Assembly: GCF_037094685.1 (NCBI RefSeq)
Contig: NZ_CP146614.1
Coordinates: forward strand, 2,232,001-2,296,000
Length of the DNA stretch: 64,000 nt
Origin: Massilia sp. METH4
GTDB taxonomy: Bacteria > Pseudomonadota > Gammaproteobacteria > Burkholderiales > Burkholderiaceae_D
Direction of reading: 5' to 3'
The number at the start of each line of letters is the position of its first letter. The stretch's first letter is position 1. The position numbers and the translations under genes are program-made. This document shows positions 1-9,015 of the stretch, in pieces. The notes beneath the pieces were generated by a model, which saw only the letters and a program-made list of their open reading frames with translations, was not told the DNA's origin and ran no database searches.

Positions 1-233
1 AAGGCAAAGCGGAACTGCAAATCGGTTTGAAGTACTACACCGGCCGTCCTGTCATCGAGCGCCTCGAGCGCGTGTCCCGTCCGGGCCTGCGCGTGTACAA
101 GGGCAAGGATGAAATCCCGACCGTGATGAACGGCCTGGGCGTGGCCATCGTGTCGACTCCGCAAGGCGTCATGACCGACCGCAAAGCGCGCGCTACCGGC
201 GTCGGTGGCGAAGTCATCTGCTTCGTGGCTTAA
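1..233 (+). CDS. rpsH: 30S ribosomal protein S8 (uS8), C-terminal part
   Basis: This is the C-terminal 76 residues of S8; the 5' end lies outside the window and the reading frame enters at base 3. S8 binds helix 21 of 16S rRNA in the small-subunit body, and in E. coli it represses the spc operon. The visible part carries the conserved stretch RPGLRVY and the family C-terminus [10 protein letters not shown]. The gene sits directly upstream of rplF, as in bacterial spc operons, with a 10-nt gap containing the rplF ribosome binding site AAGGAG. Confidence 0.97.
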   Translation, partial: GKAELQIGLKYYTGRPVIERLERVSRPGLRVYKGKDEIPTVMNGLGVAIVSTPQGVMTDRKARATGVGGEVICFVA

Positions 234-243
234 GGAGTAACAC

Positions 244-777
244 ATGTCTCGAGTAGCTAAAATGCCGATCGCAGTGCCGGCTGGCGCCGAAGTCGCCATC
301 TCCGCACAAGCGATCACCGTCAAGGGCCCGCTGGGCACCCTGACCCAGAGCCTGAACGGCCTGGTCAAAGTGGAAAACAACAACGGCACGCTGACGTTCG
401 ACGTGATCAACGACAGCCGCGAGTCCAACGCGATGTCGGGCACGCTGCGCGCACTGGTCAACAACATGGTGACCGGCGTGACGAAGGGCTTCGAGAAGAA
501 GCTGTCGCTGGTGGGCGTGGGCTACAAGGCCCAGGCACAAGGCGACAAGGTCAACCTGTCGCTGGGCTTCTCCCACCCTGTCGTGCACACGATGCCGGCT
601 GGTGTCACCGTCGCAACCCCGACCCCGACTGAAGTCGTGATCAAGGGTGTGGACCGCCAGCAGGTGGGCCAGGTGGCCGCCGAAATCCGTGCTTACCGCT
701 CCCCTGAGCCTTACAAGGGCAAGGGCGTCCGCTATGTGGACGAAGTGGTGAAGATCAAAGAAACCAAGAAGAAGTAA
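244..777 (+). CDS. rplF: 50S ribosomal protein L6 (uL6)
   Basis: L6 binds 23S rRNA near the factor-binding site of the large subunit. The 177-residue product has the normal family length, starting MSRVAKMPI and ending with the lysine-rich tail KIKETKKK. The second of two duplicated L6 folds carries the family motif around [12 protein letters not shown] (about residues 152-164). AAGGAG lies just before the ATG. It is part of the continuous spc operon, between rpsH and rplR. Confidence 0.98.
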   Translation: MSRVAKMPIAVPAGAEVAISAQAITVKGPLGTLTQSLNGLVKVENNNGTLTFDVINDSRESNAMSGTLRALVNNMVTGVTKGFEKKLSLVGVGYKAQAQGDKVNLSLGFSHPVVHTMPAGVTVATPTPTEVVIKGVDRQQVGQVAAEIRAYRSPEPYKGKGVRYVDEVVKIKETKKK

Positions 778-790
778 TTAGGGGCTGACG

Positions 791-1153
791 ATGGATAAAA
801 AGCAATCTCGTCTGCGCCGCGGACGTCAAACCCGCATCAAGATCGCGCAATTGAAAGTGAACCGCCTGTCGGTCCACCGCACCAACCTGCACATTTACGC
901 GAACCTGATCAGCCCGGACGCTAAAGTTCTGGTTTCGGCGTCGACCGTGGAAGCAGAAGTTCGCGCCGAACTGGCCGGCAAGTCGGGCAAGGGCGGCAAC
1001 GCCGCTGCCGCTGCCCTGGTTGGTAAGCGCGTCGCCGAAAAGGCAATCAAGGCAGGTATCACCGAAGTAGCGTTCGACCGCTCCGGTTTCCGTTACCACG
1101 GCCGTGTGAAGGCGCTGGCTGATGCCGCGCGTGAAGCCGGTCTGAAGTTCTAA
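791..1153 (+). CDS. rplR: 50S ribosomal protein L18 (uL18)
   Basis: L18 binds 5S rRNA and helps attach it to the large subunit. The product is 120 residues with a basic N-terminus ([16 protein letters not shown]) and the conserved C-terminal [23 protein letters not shown] region. The start is an ATG 13 nt after the rplF stop, preceded by the purine-rich TTAGGGG. Spacing and strand place it in the spc operon. Confidence 0.98.
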   Translation: MDKKQSRLRRGRQTRIKIAQLKVNRLSVHRTNLHIYANLISPDAKVLVSASTVEAEVRAELAGKSGKGGNAAAAALVGKRVAEKAIKAGITEVAFDRSGFRYHGRVKALADAAREAGLKF

Positions 1154-1163
1154 GGGTACGATC

Positions 1164-1682
1164 ATGGCAAAAATGCAAGCAAAAATGCAAAGCGACAAGC
1201 CGGATGACGGCATGCGCGAAAAAATGATCGCGATCAACCGCGTGACCAAAGTGGTCAAGGGTGGTCGCATCATGGGCTTCGCGGCGCTGACCGTGGTCGG
1301 TGACGGCGATGGCCGCATCGGCATGGGCAAGGGTAAGTCGAAGGAAGTCCCGGTCGGTGTGCAGAAGGCAATGGAAGAAGCCCGCCGCAACCTGATCAAG
1401 GTTCCCCTGAAGAACGGTACGCTGCAGCACTCGGTGACCGGCCAGCACGGCGCCTCGCGCGTCATGATGTCCCCGGCCAAGCCTGGTACCGGCGTGATCG
1501 CCGGTGGCGCAATGCGCGCTATCTTCGAGGTGATGGGCGTGACGGACGTGGTGGCGAAATCCACCGGTTCGAACAACCCGTACAACCTGGTGCGCGCCAC
1601 CCTGGACGGCCTGTCGAAAATGAGCACTCCTGCCGAGATCGCTGCGAAACGCGGCAAGTCGGTAGAAGACATCCTGGCTTAA
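1164..1682 (+). CDS. rpsE: 30S ribosomal protein S5 (uS5)
   Basis: S5 lies at the mRNA entry side of the 30S subunit and contributes to decoding accuracy. The 172-residue product has the N-terminal S5 double-stranded-RNA-binding-like domain (roughly residues 17-80, with [16 protein letters not shown]) and the C-terminal domain ending [11 protein letters not shown]. Length and motifs match the family. It starts 10 nt after rplR in the same operon. Confidence 0.98.
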   Translation: MAKMQAKMQSDKPDDGMREKMIAINRVTKVVKGGRIMGFAALTVVGDGDGRIGMGKGKSKEVPVGVQKAMEEARRNLIKVPLKNGTLQHSVTGQHGASRVMMSPAKPGTGVIAGGAMRAIFEVMGVTDVVAKSTGSNNPYNLVRATLDGLSKMSTPAEIAAKRGKSVEDILA

Positions 1683-1691
1683 GGAATGACC

Positions 1692-1868
1692 ATGAGCACT
1701 ATCAAAGTCAAACTGGTGAAGGGCCTGATCGGCACCCGCCAAGACCACCGCGCCACCGTGCGTGGCCTGGGTCTGCGCCGTGTCAACTCGGTTTCCGAGC
1801 TGCAGGACACGCCATCGGTACGCGGCATGATCAATAAGGTCGCCTACCTCGTCAAAGTCGTGTCCTAA
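1692..1868 (+). CDS. rpmD: 50S ribosomal protein L30 (uL30)
   Basis: L30 is a small 23S rRNA-binding protein of the large subunit. The product [14 protein letters not shown]... is 58 residues with the family signature [12 protein letters not shown]. Two in-frame ATGs exist, at 1686 and 1692. I chose 1692 because the Shine-Dalgarno sequence TTAAGGA ends immediately before 1686 and gives a normal 6-nt spacing only to 1692; the alternative adds two residues (MT). It follows rpsE in the spc operon. Confidence 0.93.
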   Translation: MSTIKVKLVKGLIGTRQDHRATVRGLGLRRVNSVSELQDTPSVRGMINKVAYLVKVVS

Positions 1869-1889
1869 GCACACGATCTGGAGAAAACA

Positions 1890-2321
1890 ATGGAATTGAA
1901 TACCATTCAACCAGCCGAAGGCGCGAAACACGCCAAGCGTCGCGTTGGCCGCGGTATCGGCTCCGGCCTGGGCAAGACTGCCGGCCGTGGTCACAAGGGT
2001 CAGAAATCGCGTTCGGGCGGCTTCCACAAGGTCGGCTTCGAAGGCGGCCAGATGCCCCTGCAGCGCCGTCTGCCGAAGCGTGGCTTCAAATCGCTGAACG
2101 CAACCTTCAAGGCTGAAGTTCGCCTGTCCGACCTGAACGCTCTGGCCGTGTCCGAAGTGGACCTGCTGGTGCTGAAGCAGGCCGGCGTGCTGAACGTGCT
2201 GGCACGCGACGTGCGTGTGATCGCTTCCGGCGAAATCACCAAGGCAGTGTCCATCAAGGGCCTGAAAGTGACCGCCGGCGCGAAAGCGGCCATCGAAGCG
2301 GCTGGCGGCTCGGTAGCCTGA
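1890..2321 (+). CDS. rplO: 50S ribosomal protein L15 (uL15)
   Basis: L15 is an early-assembly large-subunit protein. The 143-residue product shows the Gly/Arg/Lys-rich N-terminal extension ([28 protein letters not shown] is its core region, residues about 16-44) and the conserved [15 protein letters not shown] segment. A good GGAG ribosome binding site precedes the ATG. It lies upstream of secY, the usual order. Confidence 0.98.
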   Translation: MELNTIQPAEGAKHAKRRVGRGIGSGLGKTAGRGHKGQKSRSGGFHKVGFEGGQMPLQRRLPKRGFKSLNATFKAEVRLSDLNALAVSEVDLLVLKQAGVLNVLARDVRVIASGEITKAVSIKGLKVTAGAKAAIEAAGGSVA

Positions 2322-2348
2322 GACGCTTAAGCTTGAACGGAGCGAAAA

Positions 2349-3683
2349 TTGGCGACTAATCCGCAGCTTGCTAAAAGTGCCGCAGCCGGTTTCCCTTGGA
2401 ACCGTCTGTGGTTTTTGCTGGGCGCTCTGGTAGTCTACCGCATCGGGGCACACGTCCCGGTGCCGGGGATCGACCCGGTACAGCTGGCCGCACTGTTCAA
2501 GTCGCAAGAGGGCGGCCTGCTGGGCATGTTCAACATGTTCTCCGGCGGCGCCCTGTCGCGCTTCACGGTGTTTGCGCTGGGCATCATGCCCTACATCTCG
2601 GCCTCGATCATCATGCAGTTGCTGTCGATCGTGTCCCCGCAGATGGAAGCGCTGAAGAAGGAAGGGGAAGCTGGCCGTCGCAAGATCACCCAGTACACCC
2701 GTTACGCCACCGTCGGTCTGGCATTGTTCCAGGCATTCGGCATCTCCGTCGCGCTGGAAGCCCAGCCCGGCCTGGTGATCGATCCCGGCATGGCCTTCCG
2801 CTTCACCACCGTGGTCACGCTGCTGACCGGCACCATGTTCCTGATGTGGCTGGGGGAGCAGATTACCGAGCGCGGTCTCGGTAACGGCATCTCCATCATC
2901 ATCTTTGCCGGTATCGCCGCAGGTTTGCCGAGCGCCATGGGTAGTCTGTTCACCCAGGTGTCGACCGGCGCGATCAGCGCGATCTCCGCCATCATCATCG
3001 TGATCCTGGTTGCAGCAGTGACCTATGTCGTGGTGTTCGTGGAACGTGGCCAGCGCAAGATCCTGGTGAACTATGCCAAACGTCAGGTCGGTAACAAGAT
3101 CTACGGTGGGCAGACCAGTCACCTGCCGCTGAAGCTGAACATGGCAGGCGTGATTCCGCCGATCTTCGCTTCGTCGATCATCTTGTTCCCGGCCACCATC
3201 GTGGACTGGTTCGCACGTGGCGCGGACAACAGCAACCCTGTTGTGCGCTTCCTGAAAGACCTGGCTGCATCGCTGAGCCCAGGTGAGCCGATCCATGCGT
3301 TGCTGTATGCCGTGGCGATCGTGTTCTTCTGCTTCTTCTACACCGCACTGGTGTTCAACAGCAAGGAGACCGCGGACAACTTGAAGAAGAGCGGGGCCTT
3401 TGTGCCAGGGATTCGTCCCGGTGAGCAGACTGCCCGCTACATCGACAAGATCCTGACCCGATTGACCCTGGCTGGCGCCGTCTACATCACCCTGGTGTGC
3501 CTGTTGCCGGAGTTTATGCAAGCCCAGTGGAAAGTGTCCTTCGTCTTCGGCGGCACGTCCCTGCTGATCATCGTGGTCGTGACCATGGACTTCATGGCCC
3601 AGGTCCAGAACTACGTGATGTCGCAGCAATACGATTCGCTGCTGCGTAAGGCGAACTTCAAGGGCGGCGTTCCGACCCGCTAA
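2349..3683 (+). CDS. secY: Preprotein translocase subunit SecY
   Basis: SecY is the channel subunit of the inner-membrane SecYEG translocon that moves unfolded preproteins through or into the membrane. The 444-residue product has the family's usual length and about ten hydrophobic segments. It carries the conserved VPGID plug-region start, the [15 protein letters not shown] helix and the [11 protein letters not shown] segment near the C-terminus. The start codon is TTG at 2349 ([10 protein letters not shown]), preceded by GGAGCG; no ATG fits the N-terminus. It is the penultimate part of the spc block, followed by infA. Confidence 0.98.
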   Translation: MATNPQLAKSAAAGFPWNRLWFLLGALVVYRIGAHVPVPGIDPVQLAALFKSQEGGLLGMFNMFSGGALSRFTVFALGIMPYISASIIMQLLSIVSPQMEALKKEGEAGRRKITQYTRYATVGLALFQAFGISVALEAQPGLVIDPGMAFRFTTVVTLLTGTMFLMWLGEQITERGLGNGISIIIFAGIAAGLPSAMGSLFTQVSTGAISAISAIIIVILVAAVTYVVVFVERGQRKILVNYAKRQVGNKIYGGQTSHLPLKLNMAGVIPPIFASSIILFPATIVDWFARGADNSNPVVRFLKDLAASLSPGEPIHALLYAVAIVFFCFFYTALVFNSKETADNLKKSGAFVPGIRPGEQTARYIDKILTRLTLAGAVYITLVCLLPEFMQAQWKVSFVFGGTSLLIIVVVTMDFMAQVQNYVMSQQYDSLLRKANFKGGVPTR

Positions 3684-3711
3684 TTGGCAAGGTCTAGACG
3701 ATAAGGTCACC

Positions 3712-3930
3712 ATGGCAAAAGACGACGTCATACAGATGCAGGGCGAGATTCTGGAGAATCTCCCGAATGCAACGTTTCGAGTAAAGCTGGAAAACGGCCA
3801 CGTGGTGCTCGGCCACATTTCGGGTAAAATGCGGATGAACTATATCCGCATTCTCCCCGGTGACAAGGTGACGGTGGAGTTGACGCCGTACGACCTCTCC
3901 CGGGCCCGTATTGTGTTCCGGACCAAGTAA
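3712..3930 (+). CDS. infA: Translation initiation factor IF-1
   Basis: IF-1 binds the A site of the 30S subunit during initiation. The 72-residue product is a single S1/OB-fold domain with the invariant segments [20 protein letters not shown] and [18 protein letters not shown], close to the E. coli sequence. It sits between secY and rpmJ, a position common in betaproteobacterial alpha operons. A second infA copy elsewhere in the genome is possible but cannot be seen here. Confidence 0.97.
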   Translation: MAKDDVIQMQGEILENLPNATFRVKLENGHVVLGHISGKMRMNYIRILPGDKVTVELTPYDLSRARIVFRTK

Positions 3931-3963
3931 TTTTAAGTATCGAATTCAAGAAGAGAGTGCAAA

Positions 3964-4077
3964 ATGAAAGTTAACGCTTCAGTCAAGCGGATCTGCCGCA
4001 ACTGCAAGATCATCAAGCGCAAGGGCGTCGTTCGTGTTATCTGCGTCGAACCGCGTCACAAACAGCGTCAAGGTTAA
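3964..4077 (+). CDS. rpmJ: 50S ribosomal protein L36 (bL36)
   Basis: This is a 37-residue zinc-ribbon protein of the large subunit: [20 protein letters not shown], then [17 protein letters not shown]. The zinc ligands are seen as CRNC (residues 11 and 14), C27 and H32, so this is the zinc-binding C+ form. The ribosome binding site AAGAGAG lies before the ATG. It is 33 nt after infA and 14 nt before rpsM, the standard position. Confidence 0.96.
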   Translation: MKVNASVKRICRNCKIIKRKGVVRVICVEPRHKQRQG

Positions 4078-4091
4078 TCGAGGAATAACGA

Positions 4092-4457
4092 ATGGCACGT
4101 ATTGCAGGGGTTAACATCCCAAATCACCAGCACACCGTGATCGGCCTGACGGCAATTTACGGTATCGGCCGTCCGCGCGCGCAGTTCATCTGCGCACAGA
4201 CGGGTGTTGCTACCAACAAGAAGATCAAGGACCTGGACGACAGCGAGCTGGAAAAGCTGCGTGATGAGATCGGCAAGTTCGTTGTTGAAGGCGACCTGCG
4301 CCGCGAGCTGTCCATGAACATCAAGCGTCTGATGGACCTGGGTTGCTACCGTGGCATGCGCCACCGCAAGGGCCTGCCGGTCCGCGGCCAGCGCACCCGC
4401 ACCAATGCACGTACCCGCAAAGGTCCGCGCAAAGCCGCTCAATCGCTGAAGAAATAA
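4092..4457 (+). CDS. rpsM: 30S ribosomal protein S13 (uS13)
   Basis: S13 sits in the head of the 30S subunit and contacts the P-site tRNA and the inter-subunit bridge. The 121-residue product starts [15 protein letters not shown], contains the helix-hairpin-helix segment [13 protein letters not shown] (here [13 protein letters not shown]) and ends in a basic tail, [15 protein letters not shown]. The upstream spacer to rpmJ is only 14 nt, too short to hold the S4-binding pseudoknot that precedes rpsM in E. coli. Confidence 0.98.
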   Translation: MARIAGVNIPNHQHTVIGLTAIYGIGRPRAQFICAQTGVATNKKIKDLDDSELEKLRDEIGKFVVEGDLRRELSMNIKRLMDLGCYRGMRHRKGLPVRGQRTRTNARTRKGPRKAAQSLKK

Positions 4458-4471
4458 TCTAGGAAACCATT

Positions 4472-4876
4472 ATGGCCAAGCAACAAAGTAGCGCAGCAGC
4501 AGCGCGCGTTCGCAAGAAAGTCAAAAAGAACGTCGCTGAAGGCATCGCTCACGTTCACGCTTCCTTCAACAACACGATCATCACGATCACCGACCGCCAG
4601 GGCAACGCCCTGTCGTGGGCAACTTCCGGTGGCGCCGGCTTCAAGGGCTCCCGTAAGTCGACCCCGTTCGCAGCGCAGGTTGCTGCCGAAGCGGCTGGCA
4701 AAGTGGCGCAGGAATGCGGCGTGAAGAACCTGGAAGTGCGCATCAAGGGCCCGGGCCCTGGCCGTGAATCGGCTGTGCGCGCGCTGAACAACCTGGGCAT
4801 CAAGATCACCGAGATCCAGGACGTGACGCCGGTTCCGCACAACGGCTGCCGCCCGCCGAAGCGTCGTCGTATCTAA
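4472..4876 (+). CDS. rpsK: 30S ribosomal protein S11 (uS11)
   Basis: S11 forms part of the 30S platform near the mRNA exit. The 134-residue product has the typical [19 protein letters not shown] segment and the conserved C-terminus [12 protein letters not shown]. It follows rpsM by 14 nt. Unlike the tight spacing in the rest of the operon, 246 nt separate it from rpsD; that spacer is annotated separately. Confidence 0.98.
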   Translation: MAKQQSSAAAARVRKKVKKNVAEGIAHVHASFNNTIITITDRQGNALSWATSGGAGFKGSRKSTPFAAQVAAEAAGKVAQECGVKNLEVRIKGPGPGRESAVRALNNLGIKITEIQDVTPVPHNGCRPPKRRRI

Positions 4877-4906
4877 CTCTAGAAGCGGCAACGTTCGGTA
4901 AGACCA

Positions 4907-5086
4907 TGGCCGGTTCTTCGTGAACCGGCCACCGTCACACTGAAGTAAAAATCGCTGGAACAGTTAATCGGAAACGGTTACACTGTCCGGCTATTTTTGC
5001 CTGTTCGTTTCTGGCGAACGGGCTTGTTGAGCCACCGTCTGGCGGATTAGAGGGTCAGACTAGCGCCTGGCTGCATCCGATGCAGC
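4907..5086 (+). promoter_or_regulatory. Multi-hairpin leader upstream of rpsD
   Basis: The 246-nt rpsK-rpsD spacer holds a series of inverted repeats. A perfect 10-bp hairpin lies at 4907-4931. An 11-bp hairpin with one bulge at 4960-4986 is capped by a GAAA tetraloop. A 9-bp hairpin (one G-T pair) lies at 4999-5023, a weak 5-bp pair at 5037-5060 and a 7-bp hairpin at 5070-5086. None is followed by a clean T-run, so they do not look like terminators. I infer a cis-acting RNA leader, possibly for S4 autoregulation, because the rpsM leader is too short for it. The structure is seen; the function is not proven. Confidence 0.5.
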
Positions 5087-5122
5087 GCTGGGGCGTCATT
5101 TAATTTATCAAGGAAAATCACC

Positions 5123-5746
5123 GTGGCACGTTATATCGGACCGAAAGCAAAACTCTCCCGCCGTGAAGGCACCGACCTGTTCCTGAAGAGCGCCCGCCGC
5201 TCGCTGGATTCGAAGTGCAAGCTGGACGTGAAGCCTGGCCAGCACGGCGTCAAGTCGGGTGCCCGCACCTCCGACTACGGCAACCAGCTGCGCGAAAAGC
5301 AGAAGGTCAAGCGTATCTACGGCGTGCTGGAACGTCAGTTCCGCCGCTACTTCGCGGAAGCCGACCGCCGCAAGGGCAACACCGGCGAAACGCTGCTGAC
5401 CCTGCTGGAAACCCGCCTGGACAACGTTGCTTACCGCATGGGCTTCGGCTCCACCCGCGCTGAAGCACGCCAGCTGGTGTCGCACAAGGCCTTCACCGTG
5501 AACGGCAATGTCGTGAACATCGCTTCGTACAACGTGAAAGTGGGCGACGTGATCGCCGTGCGCGAAAAGGCCAAGAAGCAGACCCGTATCCTGGAAGCGC
5601 TGTCGCTGGCCGAACAAGTCGGCATGCCGGCATGGGTCTCGGTCGACGCCAAGAAGATGGAAGGCACCTTCAAGTCGCTGCCGGAGCGTAGCGAGATCGC
5701 TGCCGACGTCAACGAATCGCTGATCGTCGAACTGTACTCGCGTTAA
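5123..5746 (+). CDS. rpsD: 30S ribosomal protein S4 (uS4)
   Basis: S4 is a primary 16S rRNA-binding protein that nucleates 30S assembly and is the translational repressor of the alpha operon in E. coli. The 207-residue product starts [16 protein letters not shown] and has the S4 RNA-binding domain (about residues 97-160, with [21 protein letters not shown]). It ends in SLIVELYSR. The start codon is GTG at 5123 with AAGGAAAA upstream. It lacks N-terminal zinc-ligand cysteines, so it is the C- form. Confidence 0.97.
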   Translation: MARYIGPKAKLSRREGTDLFLKSARRSLDSKCKLDVKPGQHGVKSGARTSDYGNQLREKQKVKRIYGVLERQFRRYFAEADRRKGNTGETLLTLLETRLDNVAYRMGFGSTRAEARQLVSHKAFTVNGNVVNIASYNVKVGDVIAVREKAKKQTRILEALSLAEQVGMPAWVSVDAKKMEGTFKSLPERSEIAADVNESLIVELYSR

Positions 5747-5777
5747 TCTTAGTTCGTAGCAGGAAAAGCATCACCTC

Positions 5778-5805
5778 CGCCCGCTGCGACCGCAGCGGGC
5801 GTTTT
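5778..5805 (+). terminator. Intrinsic terminator between rpsD and rpoA
   Basis: A perfect 11-bp GC-rich inverted repeat (CGCCCGCTGCG at 5778-5788 and its complement at 5791-5801) is followed directly by TTTT. It looks like a Rho-independent terminator or attenuator inside the alpha operon, so rpoA-rplQ may depend on read-through or on a promoter in 5806-5864. Confidence 0.75.
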
Positions 5806-5864
5806 CACTAATGCCATCAGCCTTATCGGTGTAACGAGCCGAGGGTAATGAAAAGGACATTTCA

Positions 5865-6842
5865 ATGCAAAACAGTTTGTTGAAGCCACGTATCATCGAC
5901 GTCGAAGCGCTGGGCGCCGGTCACGCGAAAGTCGTGATGGAGCCGTTCGAGCGCGGCTACGGCCACACGCTGGGCAACGCCCTGCGCCGTGTGCTGCTGT
6001 CGTCGATGATCGGCTACGCGCCGACCGAAGTCACGATCGCTGGTGTCGTGCACGAATACTCGTCGCTGGACGGCGTGCAGGAAGACGTGGTCGACCTGCT
6101 GCTGAATCTGAAGGGCGTGGTCTTCAAGGTCCACAACCGCGATTCCGTCACGCTGACCCTGAAGAAGGAAGGCGAAGGCGCCGTGCTGGCATCGGATATC
6201 GACCTGCCGCACGACGTGGAACTGATCAACCCGGATCACGTGATCGCTCACCTGACCGCCGGTGGCAAGCTGGACATGCAGATCAAGGTCGAGAAGGGCC
6301 GTGGCTACGTGCCGGGTAACGTGCGTCGCCTGTCCGAAGACACGAACAAGACGATCGGCCGCATCATCCTGGACGCATCGTTCTCCCCGGTCCGCCGCGT
6401 GTCCTACGCCGTGGAATCGGCCCGTGTGGAACAGCGGACCGACCTGGACAAGCTGATCATCAACATCGAAACGAACGGCGTGATCACGCCGGAAGAAGCG
6501 ATCCGTCAATCGGCACGCGTGCTGGTCGACCAGCTGAACGTGTTCGCCGCGCTGGAAGGCACGGAAGCGACCGCCGAAGCACCGTCGCGTGCACCGCTGG
6601 TCGATCCGATCCTGCTGCGCCCGGTGGACGACCTGGAACTGACCGTCCGTTCCGCGAACTGCCTGAAGGCCGAGAACATCTACTACATCGGCGACCTGAT
6701 CCAGCGTTCGGAAAACGAACTGCTGAAGACGCCGAACCTGGGCCGCAAGTCGCTGAACGAGATCAAGGAAGTGCTCGCTTCCCGCGGCCTGACCCTGGGC
6801 ATGAAGCTGGAAAACTGGCCGCCCGCAGGTCTGGAGAAGTAA
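5865..6842 (+). CDS. rpoA: DNA-directed RNA polymerase subunit alpha
   Basis: The alpha subunit dimer is the scaffold for RNA polymerase assembly, and its C-terminal domain binds UP elements and activators. The 325-residue product has the N-terminal dimerisation domain (about residues 1-235, with [20 protein letters not shown]), a linker, and the C-terminal helix-hairpin-helix domain (about 250-325, with [19 protein letters not shown]). AAAAGGAC precedes the ATG. Upstream is an intrinsic terminator and downstream a structured spacer to rplQ. Confidence 0.98.
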   Translation: MQNSLLKPRIIDVEALGAGHAKVVMEPFERGYGHTLGNALRRVLLSSMIGYAPTEVTIAGVVHEYSSLDGVQEDVVDLLLNLKGVVFKVHNRDSVTLTLKKEGEGAVLASDIDLPHDVELINPDHVIAHLTAGGKLDMQIKVEKGRGYVPGNVRRLSEDTNKTIGRIILDASFSPVRRVSYAVESARVEQRTDLDKLIINIETNGVITPEEAIRQSARVLVDQLNVFAALEGTEATAEAPSRAPLVDPILLRPVDDLELTVRSANCLKAENIYYIGDLIQRSENELLKTPNLGRKSLNEIKEVLASRGLTLGMKLENWPPAGLEK

Positions 6843-6852
6843 TTTGTGGTGA

Positions 6853-6968
6853 GGCCTCGATAAACCTATTGCGCGGGCACAGTTCCGGTCTGCGATACTC
6901 GCCGTACGAAAGTACGGCTGCGTTTCTCGACCAGAACTGAGCCCTGCTCGCTACGGTTTCTCGAGGCC
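6853..6968 (+). promoter_or_regulatory. Nested RNA structure in the rpoA-rplQ spacer
   Basis: The 244-nt spacer can fold into one nested element. The outer stem GGCCTCGA (6853-6860) pairs perfectly with TCGAGGCC (6961-6968). Inside it, 6875-6890 pairs with 6929-6944 at 14 of 16 positions. Beyond a 10 x 10 internal loop, GCCGTAC (6901-6907) and GTACGGC (6912-6918) close a GAAA tetraloop. There is no T-run, so it is not an intrinsic terminator. It may be a cis-regulatory leader of rplQ or an RNA processing site; no known leader family is recognised. Confidence 0.5.
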
Positions 6969-7086
6969 CCTTGAAGCTGGTTGTTGTACCGTTGCGGCAT
7001 TTGCCTCAACGTTTTTAATCTACTAACCGACCCGCGCATTTTGCGATCGAAGAGTTCGGATTTAAACATCTTTGAAAGGAAGTACC

Positions 7087-7485
7087 ATGCGTCACCGTCA
7101 CGGCCTTCGTAAACTGAACCGTACCTCGTCCCACCGTCTGGCAATGCTGCGCAACATGACCGTCTCGCTGCTGCGTCACGAAGCGATCAAGACCACCGTG
7201 CCGAAGGCAAAGGAACTGCGCCGCGTCGTCGAGCCGATCCTGACCCTGGGCAAGACCGACACGCTGGCCAACAAGCGCCTGGCATTCGCTCGCCTGCGCG
7301 ACCGCGAAATCGTCCAGAAGCTGTTCGCTGAACTGGGCCCGCGCTACGCCACCCGCAACGGCGGCTACCTGCGCATCCTGAAGATGGGCTTCCGCGTTGG
7401 CGACAACGCTCCGATGGCCTACGTGGAACTGGTCGACCGTCCGGAACCGAGCGACGTCGAAGCAGCACCGACCGCTGAAGAGTGA
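7087..7485 (+). CDS. rplQ: 50S ribosomal protein L17 (bL17)
   Basis: L17 lies near the exit of the peptide tunnel. The product begins [17 protein letters not shown], the family N-terminus, and is 132 residues long. I chose the ATG at 7087 over the in-frame ATG at 7072 because homologues start MRHR and GAAAGGAAG at 7073-7081 is then the ribosome binding site. It is the last gene of the alpha operon, followed by a strong terminator. Confidence 0.97.
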   Translation: MRHRHGLRKLNRTSSHRLAMLRNMTVSLLRHEAIKTTVPKAKELRRVVEPILTLGKTDTLANKRLAFARLRDREIVQKLFAELGPRYATRNGGYLRILKMGFRVGDNAPMAYVELVDRPEPSDVEAAPTAEE

Positions 7486-7504
7486 TCTTCGCCAGTCATT
7501 GAGG

Positions 7505-7528
7505 AAGCCGGGCTTGCCCGGCTTTTTT
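7505..7528 (+). terminator. Terminator of the alpha operon
   Basis: AAGCCGGGC (7505-7513) and its perfect complement GCCCGGCTT (7516-7524) form a hairpin followed by a run of six T. It lies 20 nt after rplQ and ends the ribosomal block. Confidence 0.88.
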
Positions 7529-7877
7529 CTTTGGCGCTGTCGCGATTGGTATCTTGCTGCAAAACTTCGCGGCGCCGATCTGCATGAATTGTCGTATAGC
7601 GATAATGTGAACAATACCAAGACGACCGGCCCCTGGGCGACCGTATCGGTTTTCCTTGCTCCGCTATCGGCACCACCTTCGACGACGCCGCGCCGAGCCA
7701 ACGTGTGCAGCCGGAGCAGGGCAGTGCCGGGCACGAAAATGCATCCACTTGTTCGACCGCCATCGGGTGCACGAAAACAATCCCATCGAATTCCAGTCCC
7801 ATCCTTGATTCGGACCTCGCCGGCCGCGTGCATCGCGTGGCGCGATGCCGGTCGACGCTTACCCCCAGCCTGACATC
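7529..7877. other. Spacer without a convincing gene
   Basis: About 350 bases between the rplQ terminator and the small membrane protein gene. The overlapping open frames on both strands show no family resemblance and no ribosome binding site. I see nothing functional here other than possible promoter space for the downstream gene. Confidence 0.5.
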
Positions 7878-8231
7878 ATGAAGAGTAAATACGCCCTGAT
7901 TTTTCTGCTGCTCCTGAACGCCATCGCAAGCGGCTACGAAGGCCTGGTGATAGCGCGCGCCCTGCCGCAGTCGCACTGGGCTGGCCTGGTCAGCACCGTG
8001 CTCAGCTTGGTCGCGATCGTCTGCTGGTATCACTGGAACAGCATCGAGAAGGGCTTCCGGCGTTGCGCGCCCTGGACCGTCGGCGTCGTTCTACTGCCCT
8101 TCCTGGTCATTCCAATGTATATTTTTCGCAGCAATCCGCCAGGCGCGCGCTGGAAAGCGCTCGGTAAATTTGCCGGTTTCCTGTGCCTGGTGCTCGCCGT
8201 GTCCATCCTGAGCGCGATCATCGTCGGGTGA
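7878..8231 (+). CDS. Small hypothetical membrane protein
   Basis: The 117-residue product (MKSKYALIFLLLL...) has about four hydrophobic segments, near residues 5-25, 33-48, 63-78 and 95-116, so it is probably an integral inner-membrane protein. Short cytoplasmic or periplasmic loops are rich in Arg/Lys (KGFRR; RSNPPGARWKALGK). I recognise no family. The frame is open further upstream to 7845, but 7878 begins exactly at a hydrophobic N-terminus. There is no strong Shine-Dalgarno sequence, and no neighbour suggests a function. Confidence 0.5.
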   Translation: MKSKYALIFLLLLNAIASGYEGLVIARALPQSHWAGLVSTVLSLVAIVCWYHWNSIEKGFRRCAPWTVGVVLLPFLVIPMYIFRSNPPGARWKALGKFAGFLCLVLAVSILSAIIVG

Positions 8232-8529
8232 TGGTCGGCCCGGTAGACCCGCCGGGTGATGCCGGCACCGGGATGCCCCTGGGTTTCTGAACCGGCGCGT
8301 GTCTATTGCTGCCGCTTGCCGATGGCCCGGCGTTGCGCCGATTCGTCCAGCACACCATCGACCGGCGCAAGTCCGATGTCGGCGCCTGCTTCCGTTGTCC
8401 GGGTGACCCGCAAATGTGCCGGAGCTCTATCCCAACGGCTTGCGTCCGACGACGAAAGTCTTCCTGGCCCGCTGTCGCGGGGATTTCTTCCGGTGTACCA
8501 TGCCATGGTTCACCCAGCCGAGTTGCCGT
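8232..8529. other. Spacer without a convincing gene
   Basis: About 300 bases before the DsbD-like gene. Open frames run through it on both strands, but none has recognisable protein features. The plus-strand frame of the next gene extends back to 8416, but that extension lacks a signal peptide-like start and is not credible protein. Confidence 0.45.
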
Positions 8530-9015
8530 ATGTCCGTCCTGTTGCGCCTGTCCTGCCTGTCTGTCCTCGTTCTCGCGCTGGTGCCACCTGCCCGCGCCGA
8601 GGAAGACTTCCTTCCGCCCAACGTCGCGTTCCAGTTCTCGTCGCGCATGGCCGATGCGAACACGGTCGAAGCGACCTGGCGAATCGCCGAGGGCTATTAC
8701 ATGTATCGCGAGCAGTTCAAGTTCCGCGCCGCTGGCGCCGAGCTCGGCGCGGCTGGTATCCCGCCCGGCAAGATAAAGTTCGACGAAACGTTCAACAAGA
8801 ACGTGGAGATCTTCCGCCACAAGGTGACGATTCGCGTTCCCGTGACCGCCAAGGGCGCGTTCACGCTGACGGCTATCGGGCAAGGCTGTGCCGACAAGGG
8901 CCTGTGCTATTCGCCACAGGACGCCACGGTGCGATTGTCCGCCACGGGCGGGGCGACGACGGCGCCGATGGGCGGCTTTGCCGTGCCGTCGATGAGCCGG
9001 CCAACCATGCGTTGA
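8530..9015 (+). CDS. Orphan DsbD N-terminal (alpha) domain protein
   Basis: The 161-residue product has a clear signal peptide (cleavage expected after ARA, residue 23) and then one domain resembling the periplasmic alpha domain of the thiol:disulfide interchange protein DsbD. Both redox cysteines are present in QGCADKGLCY (C120 and C126). Full DsbD is near 570-600 residues, with an eight-helix membrane domain and a C-terminal thioredoxin domain; those are absent and no remnant follows. It may be a truncated dsbD or a stand-alone alpha-domain protein. The start at 8530 is chosen because it places the signal peptide at the N-terminus; ATG 8500 is an alternative. Confidence 0.72.
   Translation: MSVLLRLSCLSVLVLALVPPARAEEDFLPPNVAFQFSSRMADANTVEATWRIAEGYYMYREQFKFRAAGAELGAAGIPPGKIKFDETFNKNVEIFRHKVTIRVPVTAKGAFTLTAIGQGCADKGLCYSPQDATVRLSATGGATTAPMGGFAVPSMSRPTMR

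Noticed and set aside
1059..3818. A 919-codon minus-strand open frame across the ribosomal protein genes
   Set aside because: It is antisense to rplR through infA, its translation is His/Arg/Gln-rich without any domain, and the sense genes are certain.
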